Positions 47,400-57,162 of a stretch of 64,000 bases of DNA are shown piece after piece. Every line of letters starts with the position of its first letter. Positions within the stretch are counted from its first letter, which is position 1. The DNA is from Bos javanicus (lineage: Eukaryota > Chordata > Mammalia > Artiodactyla > Bovidae), in contig NC_083884.1 in the NCBI RefSeq assembly GCF_032452875.1, positions 21,593,501 to 21,657,500 on the forward strand, read 5' to 3'. The position numbers were made by a program, and so were the translations under genes. The notes below the pieces were generated by a model that was not told where the DNA came from, made no database searches, and saw nothing but the letters and a program-made list of their open reading frames with translations.

Positions 47400-48037
47400 A
47401 TAATATTTACTGAGAGATAACTAGGTGCTTGGTGCTAGAGATTCAACAATGAATAAAACACATAGGTGAAAGCACGAAAGTGTTAATCACTCAGTGGTGT
47501 CCAACTTTCTGTGACCACTCACACTGTAGCTTGCCAGATTCCTCTGTCCATGGAATTCTCTAAGCAAGAATACTGGAGTGGGTAGCCATTCCCTTCTCCA
47601 GGGGCTCTTACTGACCAAGTGATCAAACTTGGGTCCCCTGCATTGCAGGCAGATTCGTTACCACTAGAGCCATCATTAAGCCAAAACAGATACATCCTTC
47701 TCTTACATAATTTACTTTTAGCAAAGAGGGTGTGGTCACAAACACACACAAACACACACACATACACACAAATCCGGTTGTAATGAATGCTGTGAAGTAA
47801 AATAAAGCAGAGAAAGGCAATAAGGAAAGGCCTTTGTGTTAAGGAGACACTTGAATGAGATAAAGTAAGGCAGTGAGCCTTGTAGGTGTCTGGAGAATGA
47901 TCATCCCAGGAGGAAGGGACAGAAAGTACAAAGAACCTGGGGTTGAAGAGTGTCTGGCAGGTTTCAGGGTTAAGAGTGAAGTGAGTGAGGGAAGTGAGTT
48001 AGTTTTTAAGATTAGAGAAAGAACCAGATTTTTAGGC
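47400..48037 (+). repeat. Old interspersed repeat, left part (outer layer of the nest)
   Basis: Same family as 28405-29235: 'gtgcttggtgctagagattc', then (after a SINE at 47465-47682) 'aatgaatgctgtgaagtaaa', 'aggcctttgtgttaaggaga', 'tgtctggagaatgatcatcc', 'gtgtctggcaggtttcaggg'. A CA-rich patch lies at 47735-47771. The right part continues at 54781. Confidence 0.5.
47465..47682 (-). mobile_element. Bov-tA SINE, full length
   Basis: Antisense Bov-A core plus tRNA-like head ('ccctgcattgcaggcagatt', 'taccactagagccatc'). 10-bp target-site duplication with one difference: aaaacacata (47455-47464) and aaaacagata (47683-47692). Confidence 0.9.
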
Positions 48038-48072
48038 CAGGAGTTGGCAAATGGTAAACCTATAGGTCAAAT
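48038..48072 (+). mobile_element. hAT-type MER element, left end (split)
   Basis: 'caggagttggcaaatggtaa' is the terminus of the same family as 11904-12116. The preceding 8 bases, ttttaggc (48030-48037), resemble atttatgc (54781-54788) after the right terminus, 6 of 8 matching, as expected for an old hAT 8-bp target duplication. The rest resumes at 54506. Confidence 0.72.
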
Positions 48073-49380
48073 TGTTGGCGGGCACAGGAGAGCGAGAGTA
48101 GCTACTCCACATTCAAGGTCAGGAGGGGCAGCAGTGAGGAGATACCCCTCATCCAAGGTAAGGAGCAGCGGCTGTGCTTTGCTGGAGCAGCCATGAAGAG
48201 ATACCCCACGTCCAAGGTAAGAGAAACACAAGTAAGATGGTAGGTGTTGTGAGAGGGCATCAAAGGGCAGACACACTGAAACCACAATCACAGAAAACTA
48301 GTCAATCTAATCACATGGACCTCAGCCTTGTCTAACTCAATGAAACTAAGCCATGCCTTGTGGGGCCACCCAAGATGGGCGGGTCAGGGTGGGGAGGTCT
48401 GACAGAATGTGGTCCACTGGAGAAGGGAATGGAAAACCACGTTAGTATTCTTGCCTTGAGAACCCCATGAACAGTAAGCAAAATGATAGGCTACTGAAAG
48501 AGGAACTCCCCAAGTCGGTAGGTACCCAATATGCTACTGGAGATCAGTAGAGAAATAAATCCAGAAAGAATGAAGGGATGGAGCCAAAGCAAAAACAAAA
48601 CCCAGTTGTGGATGTGACTGGTGATAGAAGCAAAGCCCGATGCTATAAAGAGCAGTATTGCTAGGAACCTGGAATGTCAGGTCCATGAATCAAGGCGAAT
48701 TGAAAGTAGTCAAATAGGAGATGGCAAGAGTGAAAACTGACATTCTAGGAATCAGCTAAACTAAAATGGACTAGAATGGGTGAATTTAACTCAGATGACC
48801 ATTATATCTACTACTGTGGGCAGGAATCCCTTAGAAGAAATGGAATAGGAATCATGGTCAACAAAAGAGTCCAAAATGCAGTACTTGGAAGCAATCTCAA
48901 AAATGACAGATGATCTCTGTTCATTTCCAAGGCAAACCAATCAATATCACAGTAATCCAAATGTATGCCCCAACCAGTAACACTGAAGAAGTTGATGTTG
49001 AATGGTTCTATGAAGACCTATAAAACCTTTTAGAACTAACACCTCCACAAGATGTCCTTTTCATTGTAGGGGACTGGAATGCAAAAGTAGGAAGTCAAGA
49101 AACACCTGGAGTAACAGGCAAATTTGGCCTTGGAATATGGAATGAAGCAGGGCAAAGGCTAATAGAGTTTTGCCAAGAGAACACACTGGTCATAGCAAAC
49201 ACCCTCTTCACACAACACAAGAGAAGACTCTACACATGGACATCACCAGATGGTCAACAATGAAATCAGATTGATTATATTCTTTGCAGCCAGAAATGGA
49301 GAAGCTATATACAGTCAACAAAAACAAGACTGGGAGCTGACTGTGGCTCAGATCATGAACTCCTTATTACCAAGATTAGA
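48073..49380 (+). mobile_element. BovB LINE with short 5' leader, left part (split)
   Basis: It begins with the short-type BovB leader ('ttgttggcgggcacaggaga'), which carries repeated 'gatacccc...tccaaggtaag' units (48139-48224), then 'gggcagacacactgaaacc'. It continues through 'gaagggaatggaaaaccacg' (48422 on) into the endonuclease region: 'aggaacctggaatgtcagg' (the T-W-N-V-R site, 48663 on), 'ggactggaatgcaaaagtag' (G-D-W-N, 49070 on) and 'aatcagattgattatattc' (NQIDYI, 49263 on), preceded by an in-frame TGA. Target-site duplication ataggtcaaat at 48062-48072 and 54506-54516. A minus-strand BovB interrupts it at 49381. Confidence 0.92.
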
Positions 49381-52300
49381 TAAGATCAGTCTCTCAGTCG
49401 TGTTCGACTCTTTGCGACCTCATGAATTGCAGCACGCCAGGCCTCCCTGTCCATCACCAACTCCCGGAGTTCAACGAGACTCACGTCCATCGAGTCAGTG
49501 ATGCCATCCAGCCATCTCATCCTCTGTCGTCCCCTTCTCCTCCTGCCCCCAATCCCTCCCAGCATCAGAGTCTCTTCCAGTGAGTCAACACTTCCCATGA
49601 GGTAGCCAAACTACTGGAGTTTCAGCTTTAGCATCATTCCTTCCAAAGAAATCCCAGGGCTGATCTCCTTTAGAATGGACTGGTTGGATCTCCTTGCAGT
49701 CCAAGGGACTCTCAAGAGTCTTCTCCAACACCAAAGTTCAAAGGCATAAATTCTTCAGCGCTCAGCCTTCTTCACAGTCCAACTCTCACATCCATACATG
49801 ACCACAGGAAAAACCATAGCCTTGACTAGACGAACCTTTGTTGGCAAAGTAATGTCTCTGCTTTTCAATATGTTATCTAGGTTTGTCATAACTTTCCTTC
49901 CAAGGACCAAACGTCTTTTAATTTCATGGCTGCAGTCACCATCTGCAGTGATTTTGGAGCCCAGAAAAATAAAGTCTGACACTGTTTCTGCTGTTTCCCC
50001 ATCTATTTCCCATGAAGTGGTGGGACTGGATGCCATGATCTTTGTTTTCTGAATGTTGGACTTTAGGCCAACTTTTTCACTCTCCACTTTCACTTTCATC
50101 AAGAGGCTTTTGAGTTCCTCTTCACTTTCTGCCACAAGGGTGGTGTCACCTGCATATCTAAGGTTATTGATATTTCTCCCAGCAATCTTGATTCCAGCTT
50201 GTGTTTCTTCAAGTCCAGCGTTTCTCATGATGTACTCTGCATAGAAGTTAAATAAGTAGAGTGACAATATACAGCCGTGATGTACTCCTTGTCCTATTTG
50301 GAACAGTCTGTTGTCCCATGTCCAGTTCTAACTGCTGCTTCCTGACCTGCATACAGATTCCTCAAGAGGCAGATCAGGCGGTCTGGTATTCCCATCTCTT
50401 TCAGAATTTTCCACAATTTATTGTGATCCACACAGTCAAAGGCTTTGGCATAGTCAATGAAGCAGAAATACATGTTTTTCTGGAACTCTGTCTTGCTTTA
50501 TCCATGATCCAGCGGATGTTGGCATTTGATCTCTGGTTCCTCTGCCTTTTCTAAAACCAGCTTGAACATCAGGAAGTTCACGGTTCACATATTGCTGAAG
50601 CCTGGCTTGGAGAATTTTGAGCATTACTTTACTAGCATGTGAGATGATTGCAATTGTGCGGTAGTTTGAGCATTCTTTGGCATTGCCTTTCTTTGGGATT
50701 GGAATGAAAACTAATCTTTTCCAGACCTCTGGACACTGCTGAGTTTTCCAAATTTGCTGGCATACTGAGTGCAGCACTTTCACAGCATCATTTTTCAGGA
50801 TTTGAAATAGCCCAACTGGAATTGTATCACCTCCACTTGTTTTGTTTGCAGTGATGCTTTCTAAGGCCCACTAGATTTCACATTCCAGGATGTCTGGCTC
50901 TAGGTGAGTGATCACACCATCGTGATTATCTGGGTCATGAAGATCTTTTTTGTACAGTTCTTCTGTGTATTCTTGCCACCTCTTCTTAATATCTTCTGCT
51001 TCTGTTAGGTCCATACCATTTCTGTCCTTTATCGAGCCCATCTTTGCATGAAATGTTCCTTTGGTATCTCTGATTTTCTTGAAGAGATCTCTAGTCTTTC
51101 CCATTCTGTTGTTTTCCTCTATTTCTTTGCACTGATCGCTGAAGAAGGCTGTCTTATCTCTTCCTGCTATTCTTTGGAACTCTGCATTCAGATGGTTATA
51201 TTTTTCCTTTTCTCCTTTGCTTTTCACTTCTCTTCTTTTCACAGCTATTTGTAAGGCCTCCCCAGACAGCCATTTTGCTTTTTTGCATTTCTTTTCCATG
51301 GGGATGGTCTTGATCCCTGTCTCCTGTACAATGTCATGTACCTCATTCCATAGTTCATCAGGCACTCTATCTATCAGATCTAGGCCCTTAAATCTATTTC
51401 TCACTTCCACTGTATAATCATAAGGGATTTGATTTAAGTCATACCTAGTGGTCTAGTGGTTTTCCCTACTTTCTTCAATTTAAGTCTAAATTTGGCAATA
51501 AAGAGTTCATGGTCTGAGCCACAGTCAGCTCCTTGTCTTGTTTTTGCTTACTGTATAGAGCTTCTCCATCTTTGGCTACAAAGAATATAATCAATCTGAT
51601 TTCGATGTTGACCACCTGGTGATGTCCATGTATAGAGTCTTCTCTTGTGTTGTTGGAAGAGGGTGTTTGTTATGACCAGTGCATTTTCTCAGCAAAACTC
51701 TATTAGTCTTTGCCCTGCTTCATTCCGTATTCCAAGGCCAAATTTGCCTGTTACTCCAGGTGTTTCTTGACTTCCTACTTTTGCATTCCAGTCCCCTATA
51801 AGGAAAAGGACATCTTTTTTGGGTATTAGTTCTAAAAGGTCTTGTAGGTCTTCATAGAACCATTCAACTTCAGCTTCTTCAGCATTACTGGTTGGGGCAT
51901 AGACTTGGATTACTGTGATATTGAATGGTTTGCCTTGGAAACGAACAGAGATCATTCTATCGTTTTTGAGATTGCATCCAAGTACTGCATTTCGGACTCT
52001 TGTTGACCATGATGGCTACTCCATTTCTTCTGAGGGATTCCTGCCTGCAGTAGTAGATATAATGGTCATCTGAGTTAAATTCACCCTTTCCAGTCCATTT
52101 GAGTTCACTGAATCCTAGAATGTCGACATTCACTCTTGCCATCTCTTGTTTGACCACTTCCAATTTGCCTTGATTCATGGACCTGACATTCCAGGTTCCT
52201 ACGCAATATTGCTCTTTACAGCATCGGATCTTGCTTCTATCATCAGTCACATCCACAGCTGGGTATTCTCTTTTCTTTGGCTCCATCCCTTCATTCTTTC

Positions 52301-52456
52301 TGGAGTTATTTCTCCACTGATCTCCAGTAGCATATTGGGCACCTACTGACCTGGGGAGTTTCTCTTTCAGTATCCTATCATTTTGCCTTTTCATACTGTT
52401 CATGGGGTTCTCAAGGCAAGAACACTGAAGTGGTTTGCCATTCCCTTCTCCAGTGG
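49381..52456 (-). mobile_element. Nested BovB LINE, almost full length
   Basis: About 3.08 kb, inserted into the plus-strand BovB. The tail (left) is of the (GATCA)n type; the 5' end (right) is at 'ccactggagaagggaatggc', so only the leader is missing. The flanking host sequence accaagattaga (49369-49380) resembles accaaattcaga (52457-52468), a target duplication with later changes. The host continues in register on the right. Confidence 0.93.
49386..52403 (-). pseudogene. BovB pol pseudogene, nearly complete domain order
   Basis: On the minus strand: an N-terminal frame from 52403 (MNSMKRQNDRILKEKLPRSV) with endonuclease motifs G-T-W-N-V-R and F-S-E-L-K-W, lost by frameshift near 52000; 51955-51689 (MISVRFQGKPFNITVIQVYA and the G-D-W-N-A-K-V-G site), closed by a stop where other copies have Gln; 51410-50871, a 179-residue linker (MEVRNRFKGLDLIDRVPDEL to HLEPDILECEI) ended by a single TAG; 50783-50454 (reverse-transcriptase fingers, SVFIPIPKK-like, AGFRKGRGTRDQ); and 50267-49755 (FNFYAEYIMRNAGLEETQAG, then NNLRYAGDTTLVAE). 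The YADD site reads Y-A-G-D, which removes a metal-binding Asp. The C-terminus RRRRGRQRMRWLDGITDSMD is open at 49598-49386. Few lesions overall, so it is young but dead. Confidence 0.92.
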
Positions 52457-54505
52457 ACCAAATTCAGACTTAAATTGAAGAAAGTAGGGAAAGCCACTAG
52501 ACCAATCAGGTATGACCTAAATCAAATCCCTTATGATTATACAGTGGAAGTGAGAAATAGATTTAAGGGACTCGTTCTGATAGAGTGCCTGATGAACTAT
52601 GGACTGAGGTTTGTGGCATTGTACAGGAGACAGGAATCAAGACCATCCTCATGGAAAAGAAATGCAAAAAAGCAAAATGGCTGTCTGAGGAGGACTTACA
52701 AATACCTTTGAAAAGAAGAGAAGCAACAAGCAAAGGAGAAAAGGAAAGATATAAGCATTTAAATGCAGAGTTCCAAAGAATAGCAAGAAGAGATAAGAAA
52801 GCCTTCCTCAGAGATCAATGCAAAGAAATAGAAAAAACCCACAGAATGGGAAAGACTAGAGATCTCTTCAAGAAAACTAGAGATACCAAGGGAACATTTC
52901 CCTTGGTGGAAGGTGGGCTCTATAAAGGACAGAAATGGTATGGACCTAACAGATATTAAGAAGAGGTGACTAGAATATAGAGAAGAACTGTACAAAAAAG
53001 ATCTTCATGACCAAGATAATCACGATGGTGTGATCACTCACCTAGAGCCAAACATCCTGGAATGTGAAATCAAGTGGGATTTAGAAAGCATTACTATGAA
53101 CAAAGCAAGTGGAGGTGACGGAATTCGAGTTGAGCTATTTCAAATCCTGAAAGATGATGCTGTGAAAGTGCTGCACTCAATATACCAGGAAATTTGGAAA
53201 ACTCAGCAGTGGCCACAGGACTGGAAAAGATCAGTTTTCATTCCAATCCCAAAGAAAAGCAATGCCAAAGAATGCTCAAACTACCGCACAATTGCACTCA
53301 TCTCACATACTAGTAAAGTAATGCTCAAAATTCTCCAAGCCAGGCTTCAGCAATACATGAACCGTGAACTTCCAGATGTTTAAGCTGGTTTTAGAAAAGG
53401 CAGACTAACCAGAGATCAAATTGCCAACATCTGCTGGATCATCAAAAAAGCAAGCGAGTTCCAGAAAAACATGCATTTCTGCTTCATTGACTATGCCAAA
53501 GCCTTTGACTGTGTGGATCACAATAAACTGTGGAAAACTCTGAAAGAGATGAGAATACCAGACCACCTGACCTGCCTCTTGAGAAACCTATATGCAGGTC
53601 AGGAAACGACAATTAGAACTGGACATGGAACAACAGACTGATTCCAAATAGGAAAAGGAGTACCTCAAGTCTGTATATTGTCACCCTGCTTATTTAACTT
53701 ATATGCAGTGTACATCATGAGAAACGCTGGGCTGGAAGAGGCACAAGCTGAAATCAAGATTGCCGGGAGAAATATCAATAACCTCAGATATGCACATGAC
53801 ACCAACCTTATGGCAGAAAGTGAAAAAGAACTCAAAAGCCTCTTGATGAAAGTGAAAGAAGAGAGTGAAAAAGTTGGCTTGAAGCTGAACATTCACAAAA
53901 CTAAGATCATGGCATCCGGTCTCATCACTTCATGGCAAATAGATGGGGAAACAGTGTCAGACTTTATTTTTCTGGGCTCCAAAATCACTGCAGATGGTGA
54001 TTGCTCCATGAAATTAAAAGACACTTACTCCTTGGAAGGAAAATTATGACCAACCTAGACAGCATATTAAAAAACAGAGACATTACTTTGCCAACAAAGG
54101 TCTGTCTAGTATGGATGTGAAAATTGGACTGTGAAGAAAGCTGAATGCTGAAGAATTGATGCTTTTGAACTGTTGTGTTGGAGGAGACTCTTGAGAGTCC
54201 CTTGGACTGCAAGGAGATCCAACCAAAGGAGATCAGTCCCGGGTGTTCTTTGGAAGGAATGATGCTAAAGCTGAAACTAAAGAATTGACTCACTGGAAAA
54301 GACTCTGATGCTGGGAGGGATTGGGGGCAGGAGGAGAAGGGATGACAGAGGATGAGATGGCTGAATGGCATCACTGACTCGATGGACATGATTTTGAGTG
54401 AACTCTGGGAGTTGATGACGGACAGGGAGGCCTGGCGTGCTGCAGTTCATGGGGTCACAAAGAGTCGGACACGACTGAGCGACTTAAATGAACTGAACTG
54501 AACTA
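52457..54505 (+). mobile_element. BovB LINE, right part of the outer copy
   Basis: Continues the element left at 49380, from 'aaattcagacttaaattgaa' at the endonuclease C-terminus to the (ACTGA) tail at 54490-54505, followed by the target duplication at 54506-54516. Confidence 0.93.
52500..54480 (+). pseudogene. BovB pol pseudogene, linker to C-terminus of the outer copy
   Basis: Frames in order: 52585-52959 (MPDELWTEVCGIVQETGIKT, KKCKKAKWLSEEDLQIPLKR, MGKTRDLFKKTRDTKGTFPL), where an insertion repeats 'cccttgg' at 52890-52910 and breaks the frame; 53030-53383 (THLEPNILECEIKWDLESIT, NKASGGDGIRVELFQILKDD, SVFIPIPKKSNAKECSNYRT), ended by a TAA in ELPDV-*-AG; an unlabelled stretch with the motif-A Asp ('cattgactatgccaaagcc', 53485 on); and 53678-54049 (SPCLFNLYAVYIMRNAGLEE, NNLRYAHDTNLMAESEKELK, SDFIFLGSKITADGDCSMKL). 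The YADD site reads Y-A-H-D. Deletions at 54005, 54110 and 54280 destroy the C-terminal frame. Confidence 0.9.
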
Positions 54506-54539
54506 ATAGGTCAAATGCTGCCCACTGCCATTTTTTTTT
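54506..54539 (+). mobile_element. hAT-type MER element, middle piece
   Basis: Target duplication of the BovB plus 'gctgcccactgccattttt'; corresponds to the 'aatccggcccgccgcctg' part of the family. Confidence 0.6.
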
Positions 54540-54606
54540 AATTTTATTTTTAAACTTTACATAATTGTATTAGTTTTGCCAAATATCAAAATGAATCCTC
54601 CACAGG
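54540..54606 (-). mobile_element. L1 3'-end insertion of only 67 bp
   Basis: Antisense of the last bases of the ruminant L1 3' UTR ('attcattttgatatttggca' on the minus strand) with its A/T-rich tail. Flanked by an exact 14-bp target-site duplication, tgcca plus nine T (54526-54539 and 54607-54620). Confidence 0.88.
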
Positions 54607-54780
54607 TGCCATTTTTTTTTACAAAGTTTTTTGGAACACAGATACATCTATTCTTTTATTCACATTGTCTATGCTTGTTTGCATCCTGCAGTAACAGAGT
54701 TTAGTTGTATGTTATGCTTATTTCCCACAAAACTGAAATATTTACTTACTGATCTTTATAGAAAATTTTGCTTAAATCTG
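54607..54780 (+). mobile_element. hAT-type MER element, right end
   Basis: 'ttttttggaacacagataca', 'cacattgtctatgcttgttt', 'agtaacagagtttagttg' and the degraded terminus 'gaaaattttgcttaaatctg' complete the element begun at 48038. Confidence 0.68.
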
Positions 54781-54965
54781 ATTTATGCCACTGTTAAGTT
54801 CTGAACTTTAATATGAATGAATTGAGAAGCCATGGATAGTTTCTGAATAGAAAAGTGATATTACCTGACTTGGTAATATAAAAGAAACATTATTGATGAT
54901 ATTTAGCAAATGGACTTTATTGAGACAAGAGACAGAGAAAGGGAGTATTTAGTAGATTGTTTTCA
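54781..54965 (+). repeat. Old interspersed repeat, right part (outer layer of the nest)
   Basis: 'gttctgaactttaatatgaa', 'gagaagccatggatagtttc' and 'agaaaagtgatattacctga' correspond to the part that follows the left fragment (47400-48037) in the same family. Confidence 0.5.
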
Positions 54966-55084
54966 TAATCTGCACAAAGTTAGTTATGACTAGGTTCTAC
55001 ACCTGAAATTTTTATAATATTGTAAAGCAACTAAATTGGGGTCAATATACAGTGTTTGGGGAAAAATATAAATGTACTTGCCTA

Positions 55085-55230
55085 GTATATTTACTAGATG
55101 ATTTTTGAGCAGCCCTCTGTGTGTGCCAAGCACTATTCTAAACATTGGGAATAGTGTGGCAATGGAAACACAAAAACTCCCTGCCCTCCTGAAGTCCTGA
55201 TATGGACAGTTGACACCTAAGCAATAAGTT
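55085..55230 (+). repeat. Old interspersed repeat fragment
   Basis: 'gtgtgtgccaagcactattc', 'taaacattgggaatagtgtg' and 'aaaaactccctgccctcctg' match the start of the family at 28405 and 47400. Confidence 0.5.
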
Positions 55231-55959
55231 TTTGTTGAAGTGCTGGTGAGGGTTTCCTGAGCTCTTCCAATATAACACTACTGCCTCAACCTCTTGTGCT
55301 TACAAATAATGTTGTTAATTCTTCTACAGAGCATTTGTCATTCTTAATTAAGATTAATCTATAGCAACATTTGTCTTTGCACATTCTAGGTCCTTCAAAA
55401 TCCCTAGTCTCAGACGAAAACAAGAAAACCTTGAGCATATTCTAAGTTCCTTATGGAAATGGGTTAGCCTACTGCCTGGATTTGGAATCATATTAGGAAC
55501 TTAACATTTCACAACAGAATGTCAATTCAGCTGCCTGAGTGTCTGAAATGTAAAGCATATGGATCGTTTTATCAACAACACAAAATATTGGCATTCAGAC
55601 ACTCATTAAAAATGTCAATCATAAATTAACTGTGATGCCAAAAACTTGCTTCAGACATCTGATATTTGAAAGATAGGATCTAAAAGATATATGAAGCATC
55701 CATTTCTCTAGTCAGGCAATCAAGAAACTAAAGCTCCAATTTTCATTTAGTTCCAAATTACATGACTTGAAGGAACATGGAATCTGGTCTTTCATGCCAT
55801 TATGCCTGTGCTTTCAGAGAATAAACTGTGATGGTTTAATTACTGTGTTCCTTCTTCACAAATATTTATAGACTTATTTCCAACCATTATGCCAAATATA
55901 AATATAAAGGACATAGTAAATAATAAACTTGCTTTTTTTATAACAAAAAAGCATTTTAG
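55231..55959. other. AT-rich non-genic stretch
   Basis: Nothing recognisable. Confidence 0.5.
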
Positions 55960-56170
55960 TAAAGAGCTCTGCACTCAAACCAAACATGAGTTTAAATCAC
56001 TTCCTATCTTACTCATAAGCTATATCCTTTTAGAAAAATTATACTAACCTTCAAAACATCAATGTAGGGATTAATAACATATGCCTGTTATAGAGTTCCC
56101 ACAACAATTTAAAAATGATATTACAAGAGCCTAGCACTGTATATGATTCCTAGTAAATAGCTGTTATGAT
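55960..56170 (+). mobile_element. MIR SINE, ancient
   Basis: MIR order in sense: 'agagctctgcactcaaacca', 'gagtttaaatcacttcctat', 'agggattaataacatatgcc', 'agcctagcactgtatatgat'. Confidence 0.62.
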
Positions 56171-56178
56171 CATGATAG

Positions 56179-56313
56179 TATGGGGAGGGAGGAGGGAGGA
56201 GAGTTCAGGATGGGGACACATGTATACCTGTGACAGATTCATTTTGATATATGGCAAAAGCAATACAATATTGTAAAGTTAAAAAATAAAATAAAATAAA
56301 TAATAATTAAAAA
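56179..56313 (+). mobile_element. L1 LINE, 134-bp 3' fragment
   Basis: Ruminant L1 3' UTR: G-rich 'gggagggaggagggaggaga', 'gacacatgtatacctgtgac', 'gattcattttgatatatggc', then an A-rich tail (aaaataaaataaaataaat). Confidence 0.88.
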
Positions 56314-56317
56314 ATGC

Positions 56318-57162
56318 CTTTTCAAAAAGTTTTATTTGGGGATAATTGTAGATTAACATTTAGTTTTAAGAAACAAGTCCAAAAAATTCCATATAAACTT
56401 TATTCAGTTTCTCTCTATCTGAACATCTTGTTTTAACTGTAATATACACAAACAGAAAATAGACATTGATACATCACTGACCTTATTCAGATTTCACATG
56501 TTTTATATATATTCACTTGTGTATGTTTAGAGCTATGCATATATTTGTGTGATAATGACCATAGTCAAGATACAAGATAATTCCATTTTAAGGATTACTC
56601 TCGCTACTGTTTATGTTTAGAGCTTTGTCCCTCCCTCACCTTCTCTACAATACCTGATTGTAACAGATAAGAACACTTATCTCTTTTCTATCTTTATAAT
56701 TCTGTAATTTAAAGGATGTTTTATGAATACAATGATACAGAATTTGGAGTTCTTTGTAACAGCATAATTCTTTTATGATCCATCCAAAATTTCAGATATA
56801 AGGATAATCTTTACCTTTTGAAGACTGAGTAGTAGTCCATGGAATAGAGCAACTATAGTACTATATTTACCTTTTCATCCACTGAAATAATTCAATTGTG
56901 TCTGGATTTGGATCATTAAAAATAAAGCTGCAATGAACATTTGTCTACAGATTTTGGTTGAACATAAATTTTCATTTCCAAGAGTGTAACTGCTTAATCT
57001 TATCTGGTAAGCAAATGTTTAGTTTTTTAATTAATTATCATATTTTTTTCCGGAATAGATATCCTATTTTTAATTCTCACCAACAATGTATGAGGAATTT
57101 AATTCCTGGACATCTTTGATGGCATATGATGTAATTGCTATGATTTATTTCAGCCATTCTTA
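56318..57162 (-). mobile_element. Ancient L1 (L1M type), left part
   Basis: Antisense of an old mammalian L1 3' end and ORF2 end: 'atttcacatgttttatat', 'tagtagtccatggaatag', 'ataaagctgcaatgaacatt', 'tctcaccaacaatgtatgag'. A BovB splits it at 57163; the right part resumes at 59419. Confidence 0.75.

Noticed and set aside
54995..55045. L1-tail-like 'aatattgtaaagcaactaaa'
   Set aside because: Short and AT-rich, with no A tail or target duplication, so I did not call it.
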